Shown: positions 1-8,926 of the stretch, piece after piece
Numbering within the stretch: position 1 is the stretch's first letter
Layout: the number at the start of each line of letters is the position of its first letter
NCBI RefSeq assembly: GCF_021654285.1
Contig: NZ_JAKFZS010000019.1
Location: forward strand, 1 to 64,000
Source: Pseudoalteromonas luteoviolacea
GTDB taxonomy: Bacteria; Pseudomonadota; Gammaproteobacteria; Enterobacterales; Alteromonadaceae
Reading direction: 5' to 3'
DNA length: 64,000 bases
Notes under the pieces: model-generated
What the model was told of the DNA's origin: nothing
What the model saw: only the letters and a program-made list of their open reading frames with translations
Databases searched by the model: none
Program-made: the position numbers and the translations under genes

Positions 1-65
1 TTACTAGATGGTTTTACTAGATGGTTTTACTAGATGGTTTTACTAGATGGTTTTACTAGATTGAT
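1..65. repeat. 13-bp tandem repeat at the left window edge
   Basis: The unit TTACTAGATGGTT occurs four times exactly (1-13, 14-26, 27-39, 40-52), followed by a degenerate fifth copy (53-65, ending TTGAT). The array runs off the left edge, so its true length is unknown. It lies just beyond the ppsA terminator and carries no ORF. It may be a simple slippage repeat; no function is visible. Confidence 0.9.
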
Positions 66-91
66 AAAAGAGCACCAAGTTTAGGTGCTCT
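66..91 (-). terminator. Intrinsic terminator of ppsA
   Basis: An 8-bp perfect stem (AGAGCACC at 69-76 with GGTGCTCT at 84-91) has a 7-nt loop. Read on the minus strand it is followed by a short T run (complement of 66-69). It sits 10 bp past the ppsA stop codon. Confidence 0.75.
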
Positions 92-101
92 CTCAGTTTT
101 G

Positions 102-2477
102 TTACTTATTGAACTTTTCAGCCAAATATAACCAAGTTTCTAATACGGTATCAGGATTAAGTGATACTGTATCTATGCCCTGCTCTACAAGCCAAGCCGC
201 AAAGTCTTCATGGTCAGATGGGCCTTGTCCACAAATACCAACATACTTGCCTTTCTCTTTAGCCGTTTGTATGGCCATTGAAAGTAGCTTTTTGATAGCT
301 GGGTTTCTTTCATCAAATAAATGTGCAATAAGACCTGAATCTCTATCGAGACCAAGAGTAAGTTGCGTCAAATCATTTGAGCCAATTGAGAAGCCGTCAA
401 AATATTCTAAAAATTCATCAGCAAGTAATGCATTTGATGGTAGCTCGCACATCATGATAACTCGCAGTCCGTTTTCACCGCGCTTTAAGCCATGCTCTTC
501 AAGAAGTTCGATTACTTTAGCTGCTTCTTCAAGTGTTCTTACGAATGGGATCATGATTTCAACATTCGTCAAATCCATTCCATTACGAACGCGTTTAATA
601 GCTTCACACTCTAAAGCAAAACATTCTCTAAAATCTTCCGAGATATATCGAGACGCACCACGGAAACCAATCATTGGGTTTTCTTCTTCTGGTTCGTATT
701 GTTGTCCGCCAATCAAGTTTGCATATTCGTTTGACTTAAAGTCTGACATACGAACAATGACTTTCTCTGGCGCAAACGCCGAACCAAGAGTTGAGATACC
801 TTCGACTAATTTTTCAATATAAAATTCTACAGGAGAATCGTAGCCAGCAATTATCTCATTGATTTCTGCTTTTAATTCATCTGATTGGCTATCAAAGTTA
901 ATAAGCGCTTTCGGATGTACACCAATCATTCTGTTTATGATGAATTCCAAACGAGCTAAACCGATACCCGCATGTGGTAACTTTGCAAAGTCAAAAGCTC
1001 TATCAGGGTTACCCACATTCATCATGATCTTCAATGGTAAGTCTGGCATTGAATCAATACGAGATGAAATGACTTCGTACTTTAGTTCGCCTGAGTAAAT
1101 ATAACCAGTATCACCTTCTGCACAAGAAACAGTAACAGCATCGCCATGTTTTATAGTCGCTGTTGCATTTCCACAACCAACAACTGCTGGAATGCCTAAT
1201 TCTCGTGCAATAATTGCAGCGTGACACGTTCTACCACCACGATTAGTAACGATAGCGGATGCACGCTTCATGATTGGTTCCCAATCAGGATCGGTCATAT
1301 CAGTTACAAGTACATCACCTTGCTGTACTTTGTCCATTTCATCAATTGATGTAAGAACTCTTACAACACCAGTTCCAATTTTGTGGCCAATGGCTCGGCC
1401 TTCGCAAACGATTTCAGACTTCTCTTGAAGTTGGAAACGTTCCATGACGTTTGAATCTTCATTGGAGCGAACAGTTTCTGGACGAGCTTGAACAATATAA
1501 AGCTTGCCGTCATTACCATCTTTTGCCCACTCGATATCCATTGGTCTACCGTAGTGCTTCTCGATTATGACTGCTTGTTTAGCTAGTTCTTGAACTTCTT
1601 CATCAGTGATTGAAAACTTGTTCGATAATTGTGGGTCCATGTCCACAATTTCAACTTGTTTACCATGAGACTCATCAGCTGAGTAAATCATTTGAATTGC
1701 TTTAGAACCAATGTTTCTTCTTACAACAGCGGGCTTCCCTTTCGCTAGAGTCGGTTTGTGAACATAGAATTCATCAGGGTTTACTGCACCTTGAACAACC
1801 ATTTCACCAAGGCCGTAGCTTGATGTCACGAAAACTACATCTTCAAAACCAGATTCAGTGTCGATAGAGAACATTACACCTGATGATGCTTTATCAGAAC
1901 GAACCATTCTTTGTATACCAGCAGATAATGCAACGCCTCTGTGATCATAGCCTTGGTGTACACGATAAGAGATTGCACGGTCATTGAAAAGAGAGGCAAA
2001 AACGTGTTTGATTGCGACCATTACGGCATCAATACCACGTACATTTAGAAAAGTTTCTTGTTGACCGGCGAACGATGCATCAGGCATGTCTTCTGCTGTA
2101 GCAGATGATCTTACCGCAAAGGAGACATCATTTTGATCATCGCCATGTAAAGTGGCGTAGGCTTCGCGAATTGCTTTGTCTAATTCTGGTTGGAAAGGAG
2201 TGTCGATAACCCATTGTCTGATTTGGCTTCCTACTTTGGCCAATTCATTAACGTCTTCAACGTCAAGGGTGTCTAAAATGGTGTGGATTTTTTCATTGAG
2301 TCCAGATTGCTCTAAAAACTCATTAAAAGCTTCTGCTGTGGTTGCGTAACCACCAGGCACTTGTACACCAGCGTTAGCAAGGTTAGATATCATTTCACCT
2401 AGAGAAGCGTTTTTACCACCAACTCGAGGTACGTCTTGCATACCCAATTCTTGATACCAGAGAACGTAGTCTTGCAC
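102..2477 (-). CDS. ppsA: Phosphoenolpyruvate synthase
   Basis: Converts pyruvate, ATP and water to PEP, AMP and phosphate in the cytoplasm, the entry to gluconeogenesis. The protein is colinear with E. coli PpsA from end to end: an N-terminal ATP-grasp domain (VGGKNASLGEM near residue 25), the phosphohistidine domain with GGRTCHAAIIARELG (about 415-430) and a C-terminal PEP/pyruvate TIM barrel with CGQGPSDHEDFA. The open frame extends to 2678, but homology starts at a GTG at 2477 (VQDYVLWYQELG), preceded by GGAG at 8-nt spacing. That gives 791 residues against 792 in E. coli, and the longer frame would run into divergent ppsR. Divergent pairing with ppsR is the usual arrangement. Confidence 0.95.
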   Translation of the reverse strand: MQDYVLWYQELGMQDVPRVGGKNASLGEMISNLANAGVQVPGGYATTAEAFNEFLEQSGLNEKIHTILDTLDVEDVNELAKVGSQIRQWVIDTPFQPELDKAIREAYATLHGDDQNDVSFAVRSSATAEDMPDASFAGQQETFLNVRGIDAVMVAIKHVFASLFNDRAISYRVHQGYDHRGVALSAGIQRMVRSDKASSGVMFSIDTESGFEDVVFVTSSYGLGEMVVQGAVNPDEFYVHKPTLAKGKPAVVRRNIGSKAIQMIYSADESHGKQVEIVDMDPQLSNKFSITDEEVQELAKQAVIIEKHYGRPMDIEWAKDGNDGKLYIVQARPETVRSNEDSNVMERFQLQEKSEIVCEGRAIGHKIGTGVVRVLTSIDEMDKVQQGDVLVTDMTDPDWEPIMKRASAIVTNRGGRTCHAAIIARELGIPAVVGCGNATATIKHGDAVTVSCAEGDTGYIYSGELKYEVISSRIDSMPDLPLKIMMNVGNPDRAFDFAKLPHAGIGLARLEFIINRMIGVHPKALINFDSQSDELKAEINEIIAGYDSPVEFYIEKLVEGISTLGSAFAPEKVIVRMSDFKSNEYANLIGGQQYEPEEENPMIGFRGASRYISEDFRECFALECEAIKRVRNGMDLTNVEIMIPFVRTLEEAAKVIELLEEHGLKRGENGLRVIMMCELPSNALLADEFLEYFDGFSIGSNDLTQLTLGLDRDSGLIAHLFDERNPAIKKLLSMAIQTAKEKGKYVGICGQGPSDHEDFAAWLVEQGIDTVSLNPDTVLETWLYLAEKFNK

Positions 2478-2618
2478 GGAACTGTCTCCAAAAACAAATT
2501 GTAATAAATGTGAGAGATTAATTGACCTTCCTTTAGGTCGAAGGCATTCTACAACGGTAAGTATAGCCTCGTAAACCAAGACTTGAAAAAATACTAAAAA
2601 AGTAATGAAAAGGTTAAA

Positions 2619-3428
2619 ATGAGAACAGCATTTTATATATCTGATGGCACAGCCATTACAGCAGAAGTTTTTGGGCATGCAACTTTATCTATGTTTCCTG
2701 TGGAATTCGAACATAAGACGTTACCCTTCATTGAGTCAGTAGATAAGGCTTTGGCTGTAAAATCCACAATTGATCGGGTTGCTGAGTCCAGCGGCGAACC
2801 TCCACTTGTCTTTTTTACTTTCGTGAATCCTGAATTGTCCGATATCATTTTGTCTTCAAAAGGTGTGTGTTATGACTTTTTGTCTTACGCCAGTGAAATC
2901 GTTAAACGTGAATTGAAAGTAAAACCTGTCCCTAAAGTTCACAGAACACATAGTATCCATGAAAAGACATATGACTTTCGTATTTCTGCTGTTAATTATG
3001 CGTTGGCCAATGATGATGGCGCCAATATAAAGGATTATGACGAAGCTGACATCATCTTAGTTGGTGTTAGTCGAAGTGGAAAAACACCGGCAAGTTTGTA
3101 TCTTGCTTTACAATACGGTATTAAAGCAGCAAATTATCCGATAACAGAAGATGATTTAGAAAAAGGTAATTTCCCTAAATTCTTACTTGAGCATAAAAAT
3201 AAGTTATTTGGGCTTACTATCGACCCAGATAGGCTGGCTTCAATTCGTCAAGAGAGAATGGCCAATTCTAAGTATGCTTCACTTAGACAATGTCGTATCG
3301 AGGTTCGAGAAGTTGAAATGTTATTCAAACGCCATAGAACTCCATTTTTGAATTCGACGAAATTTTCCGTAGAAGAAATATCGGCAAAAATCATCGCCGA
3401 AGCAGGTCTATCACGAAACAAGTATTAA
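2619..3428 (+). CDS. ppsR: PEP synthase regulatory protein (kinase/pyrophosphorylase)
   Basis: A 269-residue member of the DUF299 family. These bifunctional enzymes inactivate PpsA by ADP-dependent phosphorylation of a threonine and reactivate it by phosphate-dependent dephosphorylation. A P-loop (GVSRSGKTPASLYLA, about residues 150-164) and the N-terminal FYISDGTAITAE signature are visible, and the length is normal. It is divergent from ppsA across 141 bp that must hold both promoters. It ends in a strong terminator shared with the convergent DAHP synthase gene. Confidence 0.93.
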   Translation: MRTAFYISDGTAITAEVFGHATLSMFPVEFEHKTLPFIESVDKALAVKSTIDRVAESSGEPPLVFFTFVNPELSDIILSSKGVCYDFLSYASEIVKRELKVKPVPKVHRTHSIHEKTYDFRISAVNYALANDDGANIKDYDEADIILVGVSRSGKTPASLYLALQYGIKAANYPITEDDLEKGNFPKFLLEHKNKLFGLTIDPDRLASIRQERMANSKYASLRQCRIEVREVEMLFKRHRTPFLNSTKFSVEEISAKIIAEAGLSRNKY

Positions 3429-3455
3429 AAAAGGCCGCGTAAGCGGCCTTTTTTT
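3429..3455. terminator. Bidirectional terminator between ppsR and DAHP synthase
   Basis: A perfect 8-bp GC-rich stem (AAGGCCGC 3431-3438, GCGGCCTT 3443-3450) with GTAA loop is flanked by A and T runs. It can end transcripts from both convergent genes. It overlaps the last codons of the minus-strand gene. Confidence 0.85.
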
Positions 3456-4809
3456 AAACTCTGTCTCTTGCATCCTTTAGTAAGTCTGCGACTAAGAACC
3501 CGAGCTCTAATACTTGGTCAGCATTTAATCTTGGATCACATTGTGTTCTATATCTTTGAGCCAAGTCTTCATCTGATAAACCATATGCACCACCAATACA
3601 TTCAGTGACGTGTTGACCTGTCATTTCGAGATGTACACCTCCAGGATATGTGCCCTCAGATTTGTGTACTGCAAAGAACTGGCTAATTTCACGTAAAATA
3701 TTATTAAAACTTCTAGTTTTATAACCTGTGCTGGCCTTTTCAGTGTTGCCATGCATAGGATCAGATGACCAAACAACATTTCGACCTTCTGTTTTTACCT
3801 TACGAACAAGGTTCGGTAGTTTTTCTGGTAAAACATCTGCTCCCATTCGCGTGATTAAAGTCAAGCGACCTGGAATATTTTCTGGGTTAAGTGCATCAAT
3901 CAAACGGATCAATTCATCTGGGTCCATACCAGGCCCAACTTTAACGCCAATAGGGTTTTTGATCCCGCGGAAGAATTCAATATGTGCGTGGTCCAATTGC
4001 CTTGTTCTTTCACCTATCCACACAAAATGAGCTGAGCAGTCGTACCAGTCGCCTGAGAGGTGGTCTCTTCTGGTTAATGCTTGCTCGTAGCCAAGTAAAA
4101 GTGCTTCGTGTGATGTATATAAGTGAGTTTCTTTCAAACTAGGTGCAATCGATGCATCAATTCCACATACTTCCATAAACTCAAGTGCGTCTTGAATACG
4201 ATTTGCCATTTGCTGAAACTTATCACGTAAAGGGTTTGCAGCTACAAAGCTCATATTCCAACGACTCACCTGGTGTAAATCTGCTAAACCACCTTGAGCA
4301 AACGCTCTTAAAAGATTAAGTGTTGACGCACTATGATGATACGCTTTCATCAATCGATTTGGATCAGGGATCCTTGCATCTTCTGTAAACTCAAAATTGT
4401 TTATGATATCGCCGCGATAAGACGGTAATGATACACCATTAATGGTCTCGTAATCAGACGATCTTGGCTTAGCATACTGCCCTGCCATCCTCGCTATTTT
4501 AACAACTGGGCATTTTCCACCGTAAGTTAGTACAACAGCCATCTGAAGCAGTGTTTTAAAAGTATCTCTTATATTTGTAGCACTAAAATCAGCGAAAGAT
4601 TCAGCACAGTCACCGCCCTGCAACAAAAAGGCCTTTCCGTTACAAACATCACCAAGGCTTTTATACAAGCTTCTTGTTTCTTCAGCAAACACCAGTGGTG
4701 GTGCTGCATTTAATTCTGACTCTACATTAGCCAGTACTTTTTTGTCAGGATATTCTGGTTGTTGGACAATTGGAAAATCTCTCCAGCTGTCTGGATTCCA
4801 AGGTTTCAT
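3454..4809 (-). CDS. Class II 3-deoxy-7-phosphoheptulonate (DAHP) synthase
   Basis: Condenses PEP with erythrose 4-phosphate, the first step of the shikimate pathway. At 451 residues it belongs to the plant/mycobacterial (class II) type rather than the E. coli AroFGH type: LLQGGDCAESF with its metal-binding cysteine (about 63-73), KIARMAGQYAKPRS, GIKNPIGVKVGPGMDP, SSDPMHGNT and GGVHLEMTGQHVTEC are all present. The start has a good ribosome-binding site (GAGGA, 9 nt upstream). Lying beside ppsA/ppsR, which control PEP supply, it may draw on the same pool, but it has its own transcription unit. No leader peptide or operator was recognised. Confidence 0.93.
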   Translation of the reverse strand: MKPWNPDSWRDFPIVQQPEYPDKKVLANVESELNAAPPLVFAEETRSLYKSLGDVCNGKAFLLQGGDCAESFADFSATNIRDTFKTLLQMAVVLTYGGKCPVVKIARMAGQYAKPRSSDYETINGVSLPSYRGDIINNFEFTEDARIPDPNRLMKAYHHSASTLNLLRAFAQGGLADLHQVSRWNMSFVAANPLRDKFQQMANRIQDALEFMEVCGIDASIAPSLKETHLYTSHEALLLGYEQALTRRDHLSGDWYDCSAHFVWIGERTRQLDHAHIEFFRGIKNPIGVKVGPGMDPDELIRLIDALNPENIPGRLTLITRMGADVLPEKLPNLVRKVKTEGRNVVWSSDPMHGNTEKASTGYKTRSFNNILREISQFFAVHKSEGTYPGGVHLEMTGQHVTECIGGAYGLSDEDLAQRYRTQCDPRLNADQVLELGFLVADLLKDARDRV

Positions 4810-4915
4810 TTCTCATTCCTCATTAGTTACCTCACAATGCACGTTATCGTATAGGACGGTATGCTTCAAGCATAAATTAGTTAAATTTCAAATTAAATAA
4901 TATATACAAAAAAAC

Positions 4916-4932
4916 ATAAGAACACATCATAC
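4916..4932 (-). promoter_or_regulatory. Ter-like site 1
   Basis: On the minus strand this reads GTATGATGTGTTCTTAT, matching the E. coli Ter core GTATGTTGT except at one position. The predicted blocking face is towards higher coordinates, so it should arrest leftward forks coming from the origin. It is the outermost copy, about 110 bp upstream of the DAHP synthase start. Confidence 0.7.
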
Positions 4933-5642
4933 ATAATGATGTTAAAGTTATAGTTAGAAATTCGCGGTTTTTTATAAAGTCTACAAGGCAATAAAGATTA
5001 AAAAGATTTCATTAATTACTTGAATAGATTGTTTTAAAATCTCTCAGTTCTAAGGTAGGCCTTTATTATCATTAATTTTCTTGATTTTTAGATAAATTAA
5101 CCCTTTAACCTTCGCTTCTATATCTTAGTTAAGGCTTTTTAACTTCTCGTATGATATCTATAAACATGCGTTTTATACAACGAACGTCTTTAATAAGCAG
5201 ACTTTTCAATTATTCTTTGTCCCAAATTGTTGAATCAATGGAATTTTGCTATTTGTTTTTCCCAACAAATGGAACGTTTCCTTTTGAAGTCCAGAACACG
5301 CTAGTTATTTCTAAAATCTCATTTATACCTATAGTTTTGTGTGGTAAAAAACTACCAAAAGCATTCAGAATCAATAGCTTTATTCTTGAAATATAGTGAT
5401 AACCTATTTAACAAACCTCACGTGTTCATTTACGTTGTTTACTTCCCTGCGATTGCGATATTGAATTTTTTCGCTTAAATATAGAGCTTTATAAATCGTG
5501 CTCATTTAAATGAGTAGTGAAATATCGAAACTCAATAGTGTCCGATGTAAAAAATTACGAGCAGACTAATTTATCATTTTTTATCACATGTCCTGAGGTT
5601 AAATTACCTAGGAATTCGAAGAATCATGTTCGCGGCATATCG

Positions 5643-5670
5643 GAATCACCTTAGCTGAGTTATGTTAAAT
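5643..5670 (+). promoter_or_regulatory. Candidate dif site (XerCD dimer resolution)
   Basis: TTATGTTAAAT at 5660-5670 equals the conserved 11-bp XerD arm of gammaproteobacterial dif sites. It is preceded by a 6-bp centre (GCTGAG) and an 11-bp would-be XerC arm (GAATCACCTTA) that matches the usual GGTGCGCATAA at only about 5 of 11 positions. The location, inside the gene-free zone between Ter-like sites, is where dif is expected. The weak XerC half keeps confidence moderate. Confidence 0.45.
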
Positions 5671-6551
5671 AGTGGGTTTTCTTTAACTCAGCGTATAATT
5701 ATTACAAATCTAGCTATAGAATTTAGTTTATCTTAAACACCTTGCAAGCATGAAGTTTCATTGAAGTTGAAACAGATACCAGATAGTTATTGAACTCCAA
5801 ATAAATCTATCAATCTATAATTTACTGAATTAAGAGCATTCAAAAAAAGTGCCTTTCGTTAATATTTTATAACAACTTCTTTCTAGTGACGCATTCTAAA
5901 ATTAATACTTCGACCATCCGTACAAATTACAAAATTTTTGTGAGCTCCCCTGCTCTAAGTCAGTTCTCATATTTTAAATAAGCTTAATCAAGTCACTCAT
6001 TGACTGTAAGCTCTTGTTGTTCCGAAGATATCGCTTGAAGTTCCCATTAGTGAATAAAACTCTTACTTATTTGTAAAGTAAGTTTTAAAGGATTTTTGTT
6101 TGAAGGAATTATAATTTTAAGAATACATTGTTAAAAAGGGTACTTGCGATATTCATTACTTTTGAAAAAATTACTTATCCATAGTCTTTCTTAAATTATT
6201 TAGATAAGAAATCACCAAAGCTTTTTTGATTTTAAGTCTGGATTAGAGCTGTCATTTCTATATTTGTTATTTATTCGATTACAAAAATCTCTATTCAAGT
6301 TACTTTTTAGACTTTAGGTTTGTTATATATTGTTTCGTCAATCAGAATTAGCTACCTCTCGAGTTAAAAGTAAACTAGAGAGGTACCTCTTTCATTTTTA
6401 GTTGTAACAACAGTCTACGCTTAATGTTTAGTTTAATATTTCAAGAATTTGTAAAAGTACAAACTTTTGATCATCAAGATTGCCCTTTTCTGAAATCAGT
6501 CTTGATGAATAACATTCAGCTTGCAAATGTAAAAAAACTTATCAATAATAT

Positions 6552-6568
6552 AAAGGAACACATCGTAC
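6552..6568 (-). promoter_or_regulatory. Ter-like site 2
   Basis: The minus strand reads GTACGATGTGTTCCTTT, one base (C for T) different from the main consensus GTATGATGTGTTCYTTT. It has the same orientation as site 1, predicted to arrest leftward forks. Confidence 0.65.
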
Positions 6569-6774
6569 TTTTTTATAAAAATCTCAATTAGCAATTTATT
6601 TAAATTTAGAAAAGTAATCAAAAAATAAATTTATTTGTGGAATACCACAATAACAATTTCAAACAAAGAAAACTCATTAGAACCAACCAAATCAGTTTTA
6701 TAAATTAAAAGGCCACAAGCTAAAGGCTTTAAAGCACATTATTACTTGAAGAGAATGATATATATATCTATAAT

Positions 6775-6791
6775 AAAGGAACACATCATAC
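6775..6791 (-). promoter_or_regulatory. Ter-like site 3
   Basis: The minus strand reads GTATGATGTGTTCCTTT, the consensus itself, followed by ATTAT. It is oriented to arrest leftward forks. It lies 223 bp from site 2. Confidence 0.7.
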
Positions 6792-7204
6792 TATATTTAT
6801 TTAAGAAAAATAATGAATAATTTATGTTTTTTATAAAAGTAACCAGAAGAAAAAATCTCTTAACTATAACTCTTCGAGTAGCTAAATACTAAACATGAAA
6901 CTTCTGTTTGCACTATCGAGAAAATTAAATTATCTACAAAGAAATTGGTAAACATAATTTATCCACCCTTATTAATAGTACATATCGTATTTGTTGTATT
7001 TAAAACTCAGTTTTTTCAAAAGACTCCCACGTATGAGAGTATTTGTTTTTTCACTTTCATTCGTAACCACAAGTATTCATGGTCAGCGTTGTGAGGTTTA
7101 TTTTTTTACCCATAAAGTATTTCCGTCAATCTTTTAATTTCAGTAGCTAAATAAACAGTCCGCCTTTTCATTCAACAATCTCCCTTTATCATCCAACAAC
7201 ATAG

Positions 7205-7380
7205 ATCCTCTTATGTACAAAATCAGGTTTGCCCAGAGCGCTAGCCCAATTTTTATCTCGATACTTAATCACTAAATTTCATCCTCTATCTACTTGATAG
7301 TCTTTAATAACCCATTGATAAATAGTTTCATAGCTAATTCCTTGTCCCTTGTTATTTGTATGACTTTTAGTTGTAGCATC
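7205..7380 (-). pseudogene. Decayed IS30-like transposase fragment
   Basis: The minus strand encodes ISYETIYQWVIKDYQVDRG (7300-7355), then a stop, then NLVIKYRDKNWASALGKPD. This resembles the ISHETIYQWI block of IS30-family transposases. The frame is interrupted on both sides and no inverted-repeat ends were found, so it is an old remnant. The match rests on a short motif. Confidence 0.4.
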
Positions 7381-7812
7381 AATCGTATTCATATCTCATT
7401 AAATTAATGAACAAAATTATTATAAATTGCTGTACTTACAGGAATATTTTTCGTTTGATCTAATGCCGCCTGTAAATTCATAGAAGTAAATACCTTTACT
7501 TCATTCATGATATAGGTGTGATATCGATTAAGTGAACAATCAAACTATCAAGTTGCTTTTATCTCCACAAATCTAAATAGACGCACATTCATATTAGCAG
7601 ACACTGATCAGTAGCTTGTTTCTGCCTTACTTGTATATATGATGCACAAGCATATGAAACTCTGGAAGTTTAAAATACTTGTGTTAACGAACTTATAGAA
7701 ACTCCCTTTTACCTGATGTTATTAATTTTTATGTATAACATAACAACTCACGTGTATCTGGCATATAGATAGATGATTAAGGTTGAAGATTTTTGATTTG
7801 TTATATATAATT

Positions 7813-7829
7813 AAAAGAACACATCATAC
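7813..7829 (-). promoter_or_regulatory. Ter-like site 4
   Basis: The minus strand reads GTATGATGTGTTCTTTT, matching the consensus. It is oriented to arrest leftward forks. With site 5 it forms a convergent pair enclosing 67 bp. Confidence 0.7.
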
Positions 7830-7896
7830 ATAATTCTATATAGTAATTTAGTTTTAGTAAATATTAGAATTCGAAAACTAATAATCAGAGAAATAG

Positions 7897-7913
7897 GTAG
7901 GATGTGTTCTTAT
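7897..7913 (+). promoter_or_regulatory. Ter-like site 5, opposite orientation
   Basis: The plus strand reads GTAGGATGTGTTCTTAT, with G for T at the fourth base. It is the only copy on the plus strand. Its predicted blocking face is to the left, so it should stop the rightward fork that has travelled round the replicon, before that fork reaches tus, rep and the origin. It lies 90 bp upstream of the tus start codon. Confidence 0.65.
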
Positions 7914-7963
7914 ATTTATCTCTAATGAGAAACGATTTAAAACATACAAAAATCAATAATATT

Positions 7964-7972
7964 TGCTATAAT
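7964..7972 (+). promoter_or_regulatory. Extended -10 promoter of tus
   Basis: TGCTATAAT is a perfect extended -10 element (TGnTATAAT); no good -35 is seen. Ter-like site 6 begins 2 bp downstream, so bound Tus would cover the transcription start. E. coli tus is autoregulated the same way through TerB. Confidence 0.65.
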
Positions 7973-7973
7973 A

Positions 7974-7990
7974 TAAGGAACACATCTTAC
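7974..7990 (-). promoter_or_regulatory. Ter-like site 6, in the tus promoter
   Basis: The minus strand reads GTAAGATGTGTTCCTTA (A for T at the fourth base). It is the copy nearest the origin and the first that a leftward fork would meet. It sits between the -10 element and the tus start codon, suggesting a double role as fork barrier and tus operator. Confidence 0.7.
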
Positions 7991-8002
7991 TTATACATTT
8001 AC

Positions 8003-8878
8003 ATGTCAACTAAATTTGAAATAAGAAGTCAATTTGACTATCTATTAGACCAAATAAACCTTTTGTGTGAAGAGCTTAGAACACATGAGATAGTAAATAG
8101 TTTTTATTATGAGCTTCCAGCAATAACTGCTGAAGACGAAAAAAAAGCACCAGAATATATTCAAGTAACTAAACTATCTGGTAAAGAAGCATTTAATAAA
8201 TGTCTCGGCAGCTATTTAGACTTATTTGTCGGAGAAAAAAAAAGTAGCAAAATATTAACTAGGCATCCAGGTTTGATATCTGTCAATGACTCTCAAGGAA
8301 AATTAAAAGCACGAATCAGAGAAGTCAACAAATCAAAAGAAGATTTCAAAAACTTAATTTTAAAAATTAATAATAATGATGCACGATTTGATGCTGTACA
8401 TAATGCAATTCCAAATTTAATAACACTAGCAGCATATCGAAAAATACATTGTGAAGATCAAATTCCCTACTCTGTCAGGTTCACCTGGATGAAAAAGCAT
8501 TCAACTCGAACACTTTCAAAGAAACTAGCACTCGAAATGTTAAGTAAATCTTCAGGATACTCTAATCCAAGAGTGATAGATCAACAAAATTGGTTGCAAA
8601 TAGTAGAGTCTGAAAAAATTAGAGTATCAAGCTTAAATGAAGACTCTAAACTAAGAATAAAACGTCCAACAAGAGTTACGCCTGAGGTAAATATACGATT
8701 CTCGGCTAAAAATAGATACCATGTAAGTGCCGCTTTGCCTTTTATCTTGCTAAACCCACAAAAAGAAACAAAAATTGGAATTTTGCCCGATTATTCGGCA
8801 AAAAATATAGATGTTCGAAAGAAAGATTACTCATATCTTGTAGAGCGTATTTATTTAGAAAACCTGCCGAAGGATTAA
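8003..8878 (+). CDS. tus: Tus-family replication terminus-binding protein
   Basis: A 291-residue homologue of E. coli Tus, which binds Ter sites as a monomer and stops the replicative helicase from one side only. By eye it aligns over nearly its whole length: SSKILTRHPGLI with E. coli SSKAAVRLPGVL, RFDAVHNAIPNLITLAAYR with RFEWVHRHLPGLITLNAYR, and KLRIKRPTRVTPE with KLKIKRPVKVQPI. Residues forming the cytosine-6 lock appear kept (F129 for F140, H133 for H144, V76 for I79), as do DNA contacts K83 (K89) and R190 (R198). The open frame reaches 7904, but the first 33 codons run through Ter sites and the promoter; homology begins at ATG 8003. The ribosome-binding site is weak. It converges on rep. 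Confidence 0.9.
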   Translation: MSTKFEIRSQFDYLLDQINLLCEELRTHEIVNSFYYELPAITAEDEKKAPEYIQVTKLSGKEAFNKCLGSYLDLFVGEKKSSKILTRHPGLISVNDSQGKLKARIREVNKSKEDFKNLILKINNNDARFDAVHNAIPNLITLAAYRKIHCEDQIPYSVRFTWMKKHSTRTLSKKLALEMLSKSSGYSNPRVIDQQNWLQIVESEKIRVSSLNEDSKLRIKRPTRVTPEVNIRFSAKNRYHVSAALPFILLNPQKETKIGILPDYSAKNIDVRKKDYSYLVERIYLENLPKD

Positions 8879-8892
8879 GAAAAAATAATCTC

Positions 8893-8920
8893 AAGGTCAA
8901 TTTAACATAATTGACCTTTT
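8893..8920. terminator. Terminator between tus and rep
   Basis: A perfect 10-bp stem (AAGGTCAATT 8893-8902, AATTGACCTT 8909-8918) has a 6-nt loop and T tract, 15 bp past the tus stop. It lies just before the end of convergent rep and may serve both. Confidence 0.8.
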
Positions 8921-8926
8921 TCATAA

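Larger units (their letters stand above)
4810..7966. other. 3.1-kb AT-rich region without genes, presumed replication terminus
   Basis: No ORF here has coding character; the longest (81 codons at 5151) is low-complexity and lacks a good ribosome-binding site. The stretch holds five of the six Ter-like sites, a candidate dif (5643-5670) and a decayed transposase relic near 7.2-7.4 kb. Such a long empty interval is exceptional in this densely packed window. Together with the adjacent tus gene it is best read as the terminus region of the replicon. Confidence 0.7.

Noticed and set aside
2478..2678. Extended start of PpsA
   Set aside because: The extension has no homology and overlaps ppsR and both promoters; the GTG at 2477 has a good ribosome-binding site and gives the family length.
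5151..5396. 81-codon ORF in the gene-free region
   Set aside because: Low-complexity composition, no ribosome-binding site and no recognisable motif; expected by chance in AT-rich DNA.
6961..7000. Seventh Ter-like site near GTACATATCGTAT
   Set aside because: Only a few bases match; the GATGTGTTC core shared by all other copies is missing.
7904..8002. Longer N-terminus for the Tus homologue
   Set aside because: It would start inside a Ter-like site and run through the promoter; homology to Tus begins at ATG 8003.
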